This document shows positions 26,827 through 35,810 of a DNA stretch of 64,000 nucleotides, in pieces (position 1 is the stretch's first letter; every line of letters begins with the position of its first letter). The translations under genes were made by a program, and so were the position numbers. The stretch lies in NCBI GenBank assembly GCA_964454015.1, contig CAYVQF010000001.1, positions 62,001 to 126,000 of the forward strand, given 5' to 3'. Under the pieces are notes generated by a model. That model saw only the letters and a program-made list of their open reading frames with translations. It did no database searches and was not told the DNA's origin. The stretch comes from CAYVQF01 sp964454015. GTDB taxonomy: Bacteria; Myxococcota_A; Bradymonadia; UBA4248.

Positions 26827-27456
26827 TCAGCGCTTCTTCAACCAAGACAGGGCCGACTTGAGGGCGACGTCGAAGTCAGTGGGTGGCGCTTCTTCGCGGG
26901 CCAAGGCCTGGAGGGCTTCGGCGACGCGTGGCTCAGGGAAGCCCAAATGGAGGAGGGCTGAGCGCAGTTCGTCGTGGAGATCGGTGGGTGCGGCGGGGAT
27001 GGCCCTGGCGCGCGGCCCTGCTGTTGGGTAGGTGGGCAGGGCCATGTCCTGCAGCATGGGTTGTAGCTCGATGACGAGCCGTTGAGCGGTCTTGGCGCCG
27101 ACGCCGGGGACCTTCTTGAGGGCGGCCAAGTCGTTGGCGAAGGCGACCTGGCGCAAGGCCGCTGGGTGAAAGGTGGACAAGAGGGCGAGGGCCATTTTGG
27201 GGCCGACGCCGTTGATGGCGATGAGGCGGGTGAAGAGGGTGCGGCTCAAGGGATCGAGGAAGGCGAAGAGGGTGAACTGCTCTTCCCGGACATGGGTATA
27301 GACGTGGACGGCGAGGGCTTCGTCGCGATCGGCCGCGGCGCGGGCGACCTCGAGGTCCGGGGTGGTCATATGGAGGAGGTAGCCGACATCGTGCACGTCC
27401 AGGACCAGGTGATCTGGCGCAAAGAAGAGAGGCAGGCCTTTGAGGTATGCGATCAT
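26827..27456 (-). CDS. ruvA: Holliday junction DNA-binding protein RuvA
   Basis: 209 residues from ATG at 27456 (MIAYLKGLPLFFAPDHLVLD). Domain I is the OB-fold (1-63, with 'VGYLLHMTTPD'). Domain II has two helix-hairpin-helix motifs ('LIAINGVGPKMALALLS', 'LKKVPGVGAKTAQRLVIEL'). Domain III is the small three-helix RuvB-contacting domain ('SALLHLGFPEPRVAEALQAL'). The linker 'TYPTAGPRARAIPAAPTDL' is Pro/Ala-rich as usual. First gene of the ruvAB-ABC-PHP-DUF374 operon; upstream sequence up to the tRNA promoter must hold its promoter on the minus strand. Confidence 0.95.
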   Translation of the reverse strand: MIAYLKGLPLFFAPDHLVLDVHDVGYLLHMTTPDLEVARAAADRDEALAVHVYTHVREEQFTLFAFLDPLSRTLFTRLIAINGVGPKMALALLSTFHPAALRQVAFANDLAALKKVPGVGAKTAQRLVIELQPMLQDMALPTYPTAGPRARAIPAAPTDLHDELRSALLHLGFPEPRVAEALQALAREEAPPTDFDVALKSALSWLKKR

Positions 27457-27570
27457 GAGGGTCGATGTCCTGGATGGGTGCCTGGGGTCGCCCAAAAGAC
27501 CCGAGCCTGGGGGACGCTGGCGCGGTGCCATCTTGGCCAGTGCGGCGTGCTTTGTCCATCATAAAGGGCG

Positions 27571-27600
27571 TTGACAGTGGCCGGTGACTTGCGCTATCAA
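27571..27600 (+). promoter_or_regulatory. Predicted sigma-70 promoter of tRNA-Gly
   Basis: A perfect -35 TTGACA (27571-27576), an 18-bp spacer and -10 TATCAA (27595-27600) lie 42 bp before the mature tRNA 5' end. No other gene follows on this strand before the terminator, so this promoter appears dedicated to the tRNA. Confidence 0.7.
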
Positions 27601-27641
27601 TGCGCGAGTGAGCGGCGTTGACTTCGCTGCTGCACCCGTGG

Positions 27642-27714
27642 GCGGGATTAGCTCAGTTGGTAGAGCGCCAGCTTCCCAAGCTGGAAGTCGCGAGTTCGAG
27701 CCTCGTATCCCGCT
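27642..27714 (+). tRNA. tRNA-Gly (anticodon CCC)
   Basis: 73 nt cloverleaf. Acceptor stem GCGGGAT/ATCCCGC (7 bp), D-arm GCTC AGTTGGTA GAGC, anticodon stem CCAGC/GCTGG with loop TTCCCAA giving anticodon CCC, five-base variable loop AAGTC, T-arm GCGAG TTCGAGC CTCGT with one G-U pair, discriminator T. The 3' CCA is not encoded and must be added post-transcriptionally; a CCA/poly(A) polymerase-family gene lies at 49.7 kb. It reads GGG glycine codons, which fits the high GC. Confidence 0.97.
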
Positions 27715-27760
27715 TTGCTTTCTAGAACCAGTTTTAGGCCTCGTGTGACTCTAGTGACGA

Positions 27761-27802
27761 GAAAGCCCTTTGAGCTTGTAGCTCCGAGGGTTTTCTTTTT
27801 TT
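27761..27802 (+). terminator. Rho-independent terminator after tRNA-Gly
   Basis: GAAAGCCCT (27761-27769) pairs with AGGGTTTTC (27786-27794), one G-U pair, across a 16-nt loop. It is followed by a run of seven or more T. It closes the tRNA transcription unit. Confidence 0.7.
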
Positions 27803-27912
27803 CTGGGCATTGTGCAACCTGGCGCTGATCGAGGTCATGAGAGTGACGGCGCTAGCGTGAGCGGCTGGTGGCGTCGAGAGGGCCTGTGCCTTCGCAGTGA
27901 CGCTGTGCAATC

Positions 27913-29310
27913 TCAGGGTATGGCGACGCAGTCCTTGGGATCTTTGGCCCGCACTTGGTAGCGACTCTGGGGTGGTGCCCCCCAATGGGCGGGGGCGCTG
28001 ACCACACCTTGGCGGCAGGTCGCGGGCCAGGCTTGCGTCAGTGAAATCGGTGGCGGGCGCTCGGCCCAGACCAAGAGCAGGGTTTGGGCCTCTGCTGGGG
28101 CGACGAGGGTGTCGAGGGCGCTGGGGCGCACGGCGCTGCCTCGGGCTGGGGGCCACGCGTCGAAGGTGGCAGCAGGGCGGCCGTGGTAGAGCTGAAGGGT
28201 GGCGGCCCACTGGTAACGATCGGCGAGGATGAGGTCGCAGCCCTGGGTTGGGAAGTGAGCGGACCAGGCGCGCCAGCCACGCATGCGGCGGAGGGGATCG
28301 TGGCGGCCGAGGTCGACGAGGCCGAGGGCGAGGATGAGGAGCGCCGCGAGGAGCGAGGCATGGACGGCGAGGGTGGGCCGCCACCAGCGGGGCAGGTGCT
28401 GTGGGAGTTGGGTGGCGCCGAGGCAGAAGAGTGGGAGGTGGGCGAGGGCGAGCCAGTTGGCTTCGATGGGGGTGAAGAAGGCGGCGCTGGCGAAAGGGAG
28501 CAGGGCGCCGCCGCCGCAGAGGGCAAGTACACGTCGTTGTTGACTCGGCGCTGTGTTTGGGGTGGCGTCGGCGAGAGGGCGTCCTTGGGTGCGGCGGCAG
28601 AGGCCGTGGGCGATGATGGCCGAGGCGGGTAGGCCCAAGACGGCGATCTGGGCGAGGATGAGGCCCAGAGGACCGCCGACGAGGCGCCAGGCGACGAAGC
28701 TGGAGGGGCTGGCGAGACGTTGGAGTTGGAAGGCCGTGGCTTCGAGCCCGGTGAGGAGGTAGGTGGCGGCGGCGGCGGCGCAGGCGGCGAGGGCCCAGGG
28801 GCGACCGCGCGGGTGAGTCCAGAGGGTGGCGAGCCAGAGAAACACTGCCCAGAGGCCGTAGATTTTGGCGGCGGTGGCGATGATGGCGAGGGGAATGAGG
28901 AGAGGTAGGGCGCGCTGGGTGAGGAGGAGATAGAGGGCGAAGTGCCAGGCCAAGAGGAGGGGGATATCGGGGGTCCAGACCAAGCCACTGGCGAGCCAGA
29001 TGGGGGCGAGGAAGAGGGCAGGGTAGAGGCGCGGGTTGACCTGGCAGTGCCTGAGGATAGGGAGGACGATGGCCGTGGATCCCAGAAGCGCGAAGAAGGG
29101 GAGCCAGGTGATGAGGAGAGGGAGAGCGTTTGCCGGGCAGGGGATGAGTGGCCAGGCGGCGGCGCCAGGGTGATCGAGGTAGCCCCATTGGGGGACGCGC
29201 GACCAGGCTGCGTAGTAGGCGGCGTCGGGTGGGGCTTCGAGGAGGGCGGTGAAGGTGGCGACCAGGAGGAGGCCCGTCAGCGGCGCAAGCCACCAGGCCA
29301 CGGCACGCAT
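27913..29310 (-). CDS. GT-C family (GT39/ArnT-like) membrane glycosyltransferase
   Basis: 465 residues with about ten hydrophobic segments. The first extracytoplasmic loop has 'PPDAAYYAAWSRVPQWGYLD' followed by HPGAAAW. This matches the ArnT/PMT-type motif DEAYYW...GYxDHPP, in which the first acidic residue is catalytic; here the usual DE pair is DA. 'SGLVWTPDIPLLLAW' is the second conserved acidic loop. Such enzymes move a sugar from a polyprenyl-phosphate donor onto lipid, glycan or protein on the periplasmic side. Acceptor unknown. It begins five bases after the LysM gene stop, so it is the third gene of the cpoB-LysM-GT unit. Confidence 0.8.
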   Translation of the reverse strand: MRAVAWWLAPLTGLLLVATFTALLEAPPDAAYYAAWSRVPQWGYLDHPGAAAWPLIPCPANALPLLITWLPFFALLGSTAIVLPILRHCQVNPRLYPALFLAPIWLASGLVWTPDIPLLLAWHFALYLLLTQRALPLLIPLAIIATAAKIYGLWAVFLWLATLWTHPRGRPWALAACAAAAATYLLTGLEATAFQLQRLASPSSFVAWRLVGGPLGLILAQIAVLGLPASAIIAHGLCRRTQGRPLADATPNTAPSQQRRVLALCGGGALLPFASAAFFTPIEANWLALAHLPLFCLGATQLPQHLPRWWRPTLAVHASLLAALLILALGLVDLGRHDPLRRMRGWRAWSAHFPTQGCDLILADRYQWAATLQLYHGRPAATFDAWPPARGSAVRPSALDTLVAPAEAQTLLLVWAERPPPISLTQAWPATCRQGVVSAPAHWGAPPQSRYQVRAKDPKDCVAIP

Positions 29311-29315
29311 GGGGA

Positions 29316-30656
29316 TCAGTAGCCGTCGATGAGGACGACGCGGGTGCCGACGGGGAACTCGCGGGAGGCGTCGATGACGATGGCGGTGCAGAAGCGGTCA
29401 GTGGTTTTGACGACCATGAGCTCGCCGATCAAGCGCAGCGGGAGGTCGCTGAGATCGTATTCGCGATCGGCGGAGAAGTCGTCCTCTTTCTTTTCCTTTT
29501 TGGGGTAAACCGGGGCGTTGGTGGGTCGGCCGAAGGGCCACTCCAGGTCGTCGGGTCTGTCGATTTTTCCGTCGCGATCGGAGGATTTTTCCCGTTCTTT
29601 TTCCCGTGCTTCGGCGTGGCGTTCGGCCCAGGTTTGGGTGTGGACGACCTCGCCTTCTTTGAGGGGGACGACGCCTTCGCGTTGTTCGAAGACCATCCAG
29701 CGGTTGCCGAGGGCGACGCCGTCGAGGTGACCTCTGTTGATGAGGACCATTTGCTGTTCCCCGAGCTGGGTGACGAAGTGGACGGCGTCGATGATGTTGG
29801 CCTCGACGTCGCGGGTGTTGGTGGTGGGCGCCATTCTGAGGAGGACGTCGCGCAGGGGGAGCAGGAGATCGCCGCGGTGGATTTCCTGGTATGCGTTGTT
29901 GATCATCCCGGTCGGGAGTTGGATGCCATCGTTGTAGATGATGTCGAGGGTGCCCACGAGGATGAGTTTTCGGGCCACTGCGTTGCCGCTATCGCGGTTA
30001 CGCGCGGGCGGGTCCTCGCGGTAGATGGCGAAGCTCTGTCCGGCTTGGACGCGTTTGCGCCGTTCGATGTCCTCCCAGTCGACGTAGGCCTCATCATGGA
30101 ATGTGAGCATGTGCTTTTCTTCGGGTGAGAAGACGACGCGCCCGGCCTTGTCGAGCTCCTCTTGGGTGTAGAAGCCTGCGGGCATGATGGAGGTACCGCG
30201 CTGATAAGCCATGGAGTAGAAGTAGCCCATGTCCGCGGAGCTAGGGATGGCCTCGCCGTCGCCGGGTGCGCGCAGGTAGACGATGTCTCCAGGGAAGATC
30301 CAGTGTGGGTTGGTGATGTGCGGGTTGTTGGCCCACAGTGCTGGCCAAACATAGGGATCGCGGAAGTAACGTTGGGAGATGTCCCAGAGGGTGTTGCCTT
30401 GTCTGACGACGTGGACGGCAGGCAAGGTTTTGCCCGTCTCGACTCCTCTGACGCGAGCGATTTTCCCTTCGGGTTGGTAGTCGCCGAGGACCGAGAGGAG
30501 ATCGGGCGACGCGGCGGCCGTGGGGTCAGCCGCGTCGACGGGGGATGCCTCGTCTTGGGCGTAGGCGTTTGCGCCACAAAGGCCGAGGCACACCAGGAGG
30601 GTGCCCAGGGCCAGGCGTGCAGCATAACGATGGGTTCCAGCTTGATTCGGCGTCAT
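29316..30656 (-). CDS. Exported LysM-domain protein
   Basis: 446 residues. A signal peptide 'ARLALGTLLVCLGLCGANAYA' (21 residues split here as ARLALGTLLVCLG + LCGANAYA) is followed by an acidic linker. A LysM domain follows at about residues 70-118 ('VRQGNTLWDISQRYFRDPYV', 'WIFPGDIVYLRAPG'), which binds peptidoglycan GlcNAc backbones. The remaining ~300 residues contain beta-rich segments ('RKLILVGTLDIIYNDGIQL', 'VGTRVVLIDGY') and a charged Lys/Glu insert. The FlgT/LysM-type proteins of deltaproteobacterial groups share this plan. ATG at 30656 gives the cleaner signal peptide; 30692 is possible. It lies directly after the cpoB-like gene. Confidence 0.8.
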   Translation of the reverse strand: MTPNQAGTHRYAARLALGTLLVCLGLCGANAYAQDEASPVDAADPTAAASPDLLSVLGDYQPEGKIARVRGVETGKTLPAVHVVRQGNTLWDISQRYFRDPYVWPALWANNPHITNPHWIFPGDIVYLRAPGDGEAIPSSADMGYFYSMAYQRGTSIMPAGFYTQEELDKAGRVVFSPEEKHMLTFHDEAYVDWEDIERRKRVQAGQSFAIYREDPPARNRDSGNAVARKLILVGTLDIIYNDGIQLPTGMINNAYQEIHRGDLLLPLRDVLLRMAPTTNTRDVEANIIDAVHFVTQLGEQQMVLINRGHLDGVALGNRWMVFEQREGVVPLKEGEVVHTQTWAERHAEAREKEREKSSDRDGKIDRPDDLEWPFGRPTNAPVYPKKEKKEDDFSADREYDLSDLPLRLIGELMVVKTTDRFCTAIVIDASREFPVGTRVVLIDGY

Positions 30657-30712
30657 GGCACACTGCTCTCTCAAAAGGGAAATAAAACGCATTCCAAGGG
30701 CGAGTCGTCGGC

Positions 30713-31690
30713 TTAGGAGGCGTTGAGGCTTTCGACGCGCTGGCGCGCGAGGGTTGCTGCTTCGCTGTTGGGGAAGGCTTCAATAAGGTAATGGAGGACG
30801 TCCTGGGCGGAGTCGCTTTTGTTGAGCCGCTGATAGGTCAGGGCGACCTTGAGGAGCGCATCGGGCACCTTGTTGGCGTCAGGGTAGTCCTGGACGATGC
30901 GGTGGAAATAGGCTGCGGCTTCGGCGTAGAGTTCTTGGCCGTAGTGGCATTCCCCGAGCCAGTAGAGGGCGTTGTCGATGTACTCGTAAGGCGGGTTGGC
31001 GGCGAGGAAGGCGTTGAAGTGATCGATGGCGGTGGCGAATTGATTTTGGCGGTAGGCCTGCATGCCTTCTTTGTAGATTTCCATGGGTGCGGTGGCGCTC
31101 GCCGTTTTGCTGGCGGCGGCGGGTGCTGGTGCGGGTGTTGGGGCTCCCTTGGCCGAAGGGAGGCGCTCGCCGAGGACGACGTCGGGGTGCGGCACGCGGG
31201 TGGCGGAGGTGTTGGTGCGGGGGGTACTCGATGAGGGGGCGACGGCGGCGGTGATGGTATTTCGGCCCATGTAGCGCTGAATTTTATCGGCGGAGACGAC
31301 GATGTCTTCGTATGCTTCGTCGTCGTCGAGGTAGGCGGTGCTGGGATCGTAGCGGTCGTAGGCTTGCTCCCAGGATGTGGCCGCGGCTTGGACGGTCTGG
31401 CTGGGTGTGGGTGCGGGCGGGGCGATGCGGACGACGGCCAGGTTCTGGGGATTGGTGTTGTTGTTGGCGCGTTGCTGTGCCTGGAAGGCGTTGAGTTGAT
31501 CTTCCACCAGGGCGAGGGAGGACTCGTAGGCATCGAGTCGAAGCTGGAGTCTGCGGTTGGACTGCTCCAGCTCAGTGACCCGCACTTCAAGGGTGGCGGC
31601 GCGGACCTCGAATCCCGAGCCGGACGTGGCACAGGCCATGGGGAGCAGCGCGGCGAGGGCGAGCGTCCAGCAGGCGCATCGTTTCCACAT
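30713..31690 (-). CDS. CpoB/YbgF-like TPR lipoprotein
   Basis: About 325 residues from ATG at 31690 (MWKRCACWTLALAALLPMAC), ending in a lipobox-like sequence. An N-terminal coiled coil ('VRVTELEQSNRRLQLRLDAY') is followed by a long Ala/Pro/Thr linker and a C-terminal TPR domain ('YKEGMQAYRQNQFATAIDHF', 'ALYWLGECHYGQELYAEAAA', 'LLKVALTYQRLNKSDSAQDV'). This is the CpoB architecture; CpoB coordinates peptidoglycan synthesis with Tol-Pal-driven outer-membrane constriction. Differences are the lipidation and the absence of tolQRAB next to it. It leads the operon with LysM and GT-C genes. Confidence 0.85.
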   Translation of the reverse strand: MWKRCACWTLALAALLPMACATSGSGFEVRAATLEVRVTELEQSNRRLQLRLDAYESSLALVEDQLNAFQAQQRANNNTNPQNLAVVRIAPPAPTPSQTVQAAATSWEQAYDRYDPSTAYLDDDEAYEDIVVSADKIQRYMGRNTITAAVAPSSSTPRTNTSATRVPHPDVVLGERLPSAKGAPTPAPAPAAASKTASATAPMEIYKEGMQAYRQNQFATAIDHFNAFLAANPPYEYIDNALYWLGECHYGQELYAEAAAYFHRIVQDYPDANKVPDALLKVALTYQRLNKSDSAQDVLHYLIEAFPNSEAATLARQRVESLNAS

Positions 31691-31973
31691 GTTGGGTTGG
31701 AGAGGGTGAGGTGTGGGTTGCATGGCTGCCATCCTGGGCGGTGGGGTCGGTCAGGGGTGCGTTGGGGCACCGCTCCTCCGGGTCAGGTTGACGCTAGCAG
31801 ACATTTGCGCGCTGTCACATTTTGGGGTTTGGTCGGTCTTCAGAGCGGCGCCGGGGTCATCTGGTGGAAAAGGTGCGCTGCATTGCGCAAGCGGTTAGAC
31901 TGTAGCGGCGTATGCGGCGAAGATAGCGAGAGCATTGCGCGATCCCTCAGTGGTTGGCGAGAGATGAGCTGGC

Positions 31974-34900
31974 ATGGTGAACACTGGAATCAAGCTGCCC
32001 GATGAGGGCGAGCGCCTGGCGGAGCGCTACACGATCATCGCCCGGGTGAGCCTGGGTGGTTTTGGTGCGGTGTACCGGGCGATGCAAGACACGCTTGGGC
32101 GGGAGGTGGCGATCAAGGTTCTGCTTCCGGAGGTCACGGCCAACAACCAGGACTACGTGGAGCAGTTCAGACAAGAAGCGCTGTTGACGAGTCAGCTCCG
32201 CCATCCGAACACGATCACCATTTTCGACTATGGGCAGACCGATTCGGGGCTGTTGTTTTTGGTGATGGAGTGGTTGGAGGGGCTGACGCTTTCGGATGCG
32301 CTGCGCAGTGAGGGCAGTTTCAGTTATGAGCGTTGCTACCACATCAGCTTTCAGATTTTGAAGAGTCTGGCTGAGGCGCACGATCGGGGGATGGTGCACC
32401 GTGACTTGAAGCCTTCGAATCTGTTTTTGAGCAACCAGTACGGGGAGACAGATTTCGTCAAGGTTTTGGATTTTGGTTTGGTCAAGAACCTCGGTGGTGA
32501 GCCGCTGGTGATGCGGGGCAAGACGTTGGAGCCACCGCGCTTCACTGAGAAGCGGCGGGCGCCTGGGACACCGCACTACATGGCGCCGGAGCAGGCGACG
32601 GGGAAGGGGACGACGACTTCGGCAGACATCTATTCTTTTGGGTTGATTCTCCACGAGATGCTGACGGGCCAGCGCGCAGTGGATGGCGCCGACAAGATGG
32701 AGGTGCTGTTGCGTCAGGCACGGGAGGCAGTTCCACCGCTGCCCGAGGCCTTGCAGAACACGTTTTTGGGTCGGATCGTGGCGCGGTGTGTGGAGAAGGA
32801 TCCGTTGAAGCGTCCGCAGAAGGCGGGTGTTCTGGTGCGGGAGTACCAGCGGGTGGAAGACACGGGCGGTGTGGAGGTGAGCACTGCCGATATCCGGACG
32901 ACGAGCAACTGGCGTCCTTTGGCGCGGCCCCGAAATCAGGCCGCGGAGATCACGAGTGGTCCCGAGGAGGTCTTCGTCGGCCGCGCGGAGGAGCTGGAAG
33001 AGTTTGGTGGGTTGTTGGAGAAGGGACTGAGTTCCGGCAACGGGCTGGTGATGACCGTCTCTGGTCCGACGGGGATCGGCAAGACCTCCTTGGTGCGCAA
33101 GTTCAGCGAGATCTTCCTGGAGAGCGGCAGTGGCATGGTGATCAACGGTGGTTTTTTGCCGAGTGATCAGATGCCTTTGTCGGCTTTTCGGCGGGCCCTG
33201 CGCGCTTTCTTACAGGTTCAGACGGATGACTTGAGCGAGGGTCGCCACCAGATCCGCCGCGCCTTGGAGCGCTATAACGTCAACGACATTTATTTGCTCA
33301 ATTTTCTTACGCATTTTTTGCTGAGTAAGGCTGGTGGCGAGGGGGATGATCGCGACGAGTGTGCGGCGCGCATCGAGGACTTTTTGGATCGCCTGGCGCA
33401 GCGTTCTCCGCTGTTGATGGTGATCGAGAACCTCAATTGGGCCGACGCGGATTCGCTGGATTTGATGTGGCGTCTGGCGGTGAGTCCAGTGATTCGGCAA
33501 CGGGCGGTGTTCTTGACGGCCACCTTTCGCAGCCACGAGCGCATGGACAACCGGGAGCTGCAGTTGGTGCTGGAGCGCTTCAACCGTCTGGACCACACGG
33601 CCTATCGCGAGTTGCGTGTGGGTTGGCTGGGCAAGCGCGACTGCATGCAGATCATCAACAGCGCCATCAACATGCAGCGGACCATGGCGAACCGCTGTCT
33701 GGCCTTGTCCAAGGGGAATCCTCTCTTTCTCAATTTGGTTTTGCGCTACATCATCGATGAGGCAGAACACATCAGCCGCCAGGCTGCGGACCCTGCGGGC
33801 TTGGGTTCCAAGCTCTATTTGCCGAGCTCGTTGGAGAAGATCTCCCTGCGGCGTATCGATCAGGTGGTGCGCAAGTACGGCCAGGATCTGTTCCGCGAGG
33901 TCTTGCGCCGGGCGGCGCTGGTGGGTGAGAACTTCAGCGTGGCCGCGGTCGAGGCGGTCTTGCGCAAGGAAGGACAGTACGAGTACCTGGATCGTGCCTC
34001 ACGAACGCTGGAGATTTGGCGCCGGGAGGGTCTGTTGCGCCGTCCATGGGATTCGGAGCGCAGCATGGAGTTCGTGCACCCGCATCTGGTGGAGTTTTTT
34101 GCGACCGATTCCGAGGCGTCGCTGCATTTGCTCGTGGCTCGAACCAAGGAGCAGATGGCGCAGGAGGCGGGTGGTGGACTGGACCAGGCTGATCTGGCTG
34201 GTCACTATCGGGCGGCGGGTGAGCACGCGTTGGCCGTGCGTTACCTGGACGCGGCGGCGAATACGGCGCTGGAGCGCAATAATTTCTCCAAGGCGAAGGC
34301 GCTCTACGAGGCGATCCTGCCGCTGCTGGATCTCGACAGCGCGCAAGGTGAAGAGCTCGGCAAGCGGGTGTATTACGACCTCGGTGAGATCTGCCGGCGT
34401 CTGTCTGAGTACGGGCCGGCCGACGACTACTTGGCGAACGCGTTGGTATTGGCACAACGCAGCGGCGACTCGGTGACTGAGGGACGCTGTTACTGCGGCA
34501 AGGCCGATTTGGCGCTGGCGCAGAACCGCCTTGATGATGCAGATGGCTATTTTCATCGCGCGCGCGCGCTGATCTCTGAGGTTGATGAAGGCCTGCAGGG
34601 TCGGTTGTTGCTCGGCATGGGGCGGGTGTCGAGCCTCAAGGGCGACTGGGAAGCGGCGCAGTCATGTTTTCAGCGGGCCTACGATTTTGGTGCTGGCGGC
34701 CAGAGCTACGACCTCATGGCGCGCTCGCTACACGAGCTTGGGCGGACGGCCCTCGAGCTGGGCAACTTTCGCGCGGCCCATGAGTGGTTTGGACAGGCCC
34801 AGAAGTACTATCGCTCGATCAATAGTTCGGCCGACGAGGCCGACGTGTTGCTCGACTTGGCCAAGACGGCCTACCTCTATCGCCGGGTGGAGGATGCCCG

Positions 34901-35801
34901 CGATTGCATCGAGCGGGCCATCGAGATTGAGCAGCGCTTGGGGGATCCCCTGGGCGTGGCCCATGGGCAGACGGCGCTGGGCGACCTGGAGGCGAGCCTG
35001 TTCCACGTCGATGAGGCGCAGAAGTTCGTGCTACGAGCGCTGACGGTGATCAAGGAGCACAACGATCGGCAAGGATCGGCCGATAGCAAAGTGGTGTTGT
35101 CCACGCTCGAGATGCTCTTGGGCCACTACGAGAAGGCGGCCACTTTGGCGCAGCAGGCGCTGGAGGAGTACCAGGAGATCGGTTCCTTGTCGCGGCAGGC
35201 GCATGTGATGGGTCGGCTGGGGCGTTTGGCCCTGTTACAGGGCGATTACTCGGTGGCTGAGGAGCAGCTTGGCCAGGCCGTGATGCTGTTGGATGTGCAC
35301 AGCTCTGATGCCTATAGGGCCGAGATTCTGTGTGACTTAGGCTTGCTGGGGGAGTGCCAAGGCGACTTTTCTCGCGCCGAAGCCTACTACCAGAGTGCCT
35401 TCGCGACGGCGCAACGAGGTGAGTGGTTGGAGCGACAGCAGTTGGCGCGGGTGGCGCAGTTGCGAGTCGGGCTTCTGTTGCAACCAGGCCGCTGGTATTA
35501 CGACGAGCTGTGGGAGATCGCCAACGAGGCACGTGCCTTTGGGATGCGCAGTGTGCAGCTCGAGGCGCTGCTCCACCTGGCGTGGTTCGAGGGGGTCTAT
35601 GGTGACCAGCCGGGTTGGGAGGCGGTGATCGCCGAGTTGAACCACACCATTCGGCTGCACCGGATGCCGCTGCAGGGCATTCTGCGCACTTTCGACGTCA
35701 TTGCCGAGGTGGTGCGCCATTGTGCCGTGGATGTGGCGGGTCTGTTTCGCCGGAGTGCGGGCTGGATCCGTCAGTGTGTGACCCAGGGAAGCACGTCGTG
35801 A
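31974..35801 (+). CDS. Ser/Thr protein kinase fused to AAA-type ATPase and TPR domain
   Basis: 1,275 residues. The kinase domain (about 19-290) has Lys48 (VAIK), catalytic loop 'VHRDLKPSN' (His142-Asn149), DFG 166-168 and APE 204-206. The glycine loop reads VSLGGFG, so the first glycine of GxGxxG is Ser. The activation segment is long. An AAA/NTPase domain (about 333-620) has Walker A GPTGIGKT (364-371) and 'LLMVIENLNWADADSLDL' as Walker B, with Glu where Asp is usual. A TPR region (about 740-1,240) follows. This is the predicted kinase-MalT/guanylate-cyclase-like layout common in myxobacteria, probably a cytoplasmic signalling switch. No cognate phosphatase is nearby. Confidence 0.92.
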   Translation: MVNTGIKLPDEGERLAERYTIIARVSLGGFGAVYRAMQDTLGREVAIKVLLPEVTANNQDYVEQFRQEALLTSQLRHPNTITIFDYGQTDSGLLFLVMEWLEGLTLSDALRSEGSFSYERCYHISFQILKSLAEAHDRGMVHRDLKPSNLFLSNQYGETDFVKVLDFGLVKNLGGEPLVMRGKTLEPPRFTEKRRAPGTPHYMAPEQATGKGTTTSADIYSFGLILHEMLTGQRAVDGADKMEVLLRQAREAVPPLPEALQNTFLGRIVARCVEKDPLKRPQKAGVLVREYQRVEDTGGVEVSTADIRTTSNWRPLARPRNQAAEITSGPEEVFVGRAEELEEFGGLLEKGLSSGNGLVMTVSGPTGIGKTSLVRKFSEIFLESGSGMVINGGFLPSDQMPLSAFRRALRAFLQVQTDDLSEGRHQIRRALERYNVNDIYLLNFLTHFLLSKAGGEGDDRDECAARIEDFLDRLAQRSPLLMVIENLNWADADSLDLMWRLAVSPVIRQRAVFLTATFRSHERMDNRELQLVLERFNRLDHTAYRELRVGWLGKRDCMQIINSAINMQRTMANRCLALSKGNPLFLNLVLRYIIDEAEHISRQAADPAGLGSKLYLPSSLEKISLRRIDQVVRKYGQDLFREVLRRAALVGENFSVAAVEAVLRKEGQYEYLDRASRTLEIWRREGLLRRPWDSERSMEFVHPHLVEFFATDSEASLHLLVARTKEQMAQEAGGGLDQADLAGHYRAAGEHALAVRYLDAAANTALERNNFSKAKALYEAILPLLDLDSAQGEELGKRVYYDLGEICRRLSEYGPADDYLANALVLAQRSGDSVTEGRCYCGKADLALAQNRLDDADGYFHRARALISEVDEGLQGRLLLGMGRVSSLKGDWEAAQSCFQRAYDFGAGGQSYDLMARSLHELGRTALELGNFRAAHEWFGQAQKYYRSINSSADEADVLLDLAKTAYLYRRVEDARDCIERAIEIEQRLGDPLGVAHGQTALGDLEASLFHVDEAQKFVLRALTVIKEHNDRQGSADSKVVLSTLEMLLGHYEKAATLAQQALEEYQEIGSLSRQAHVMGRLGRLALLQGDYSVAEEQLGQAVMLLDVHSSDAYRAEILCDLGLLGECQGDFSRAEAYYQSAFATAQRGEWLERQQLARVAQLRVGLLLQPGRWYYDELWEIANEARAFGMRSVQLEALLHLAWFEGVYGDQPGWEAVIAELNHTIRLHRMPLQGILRTFDVIAEVVRHCAVDVAGLFRRSAGWIRQCVTQGSTS

Positions 35802-35810
35802 GCGCAGGGT

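Noticed and set aside
27734..29293. Minus-strand 519-codon frame overlapping the GT-C gene in another phase
   Set aside because: Arg/Pro/His-rich, no motif; the other phase encodes a normal polytopic membrane protein and the frame even runs over the tRNA terminator.
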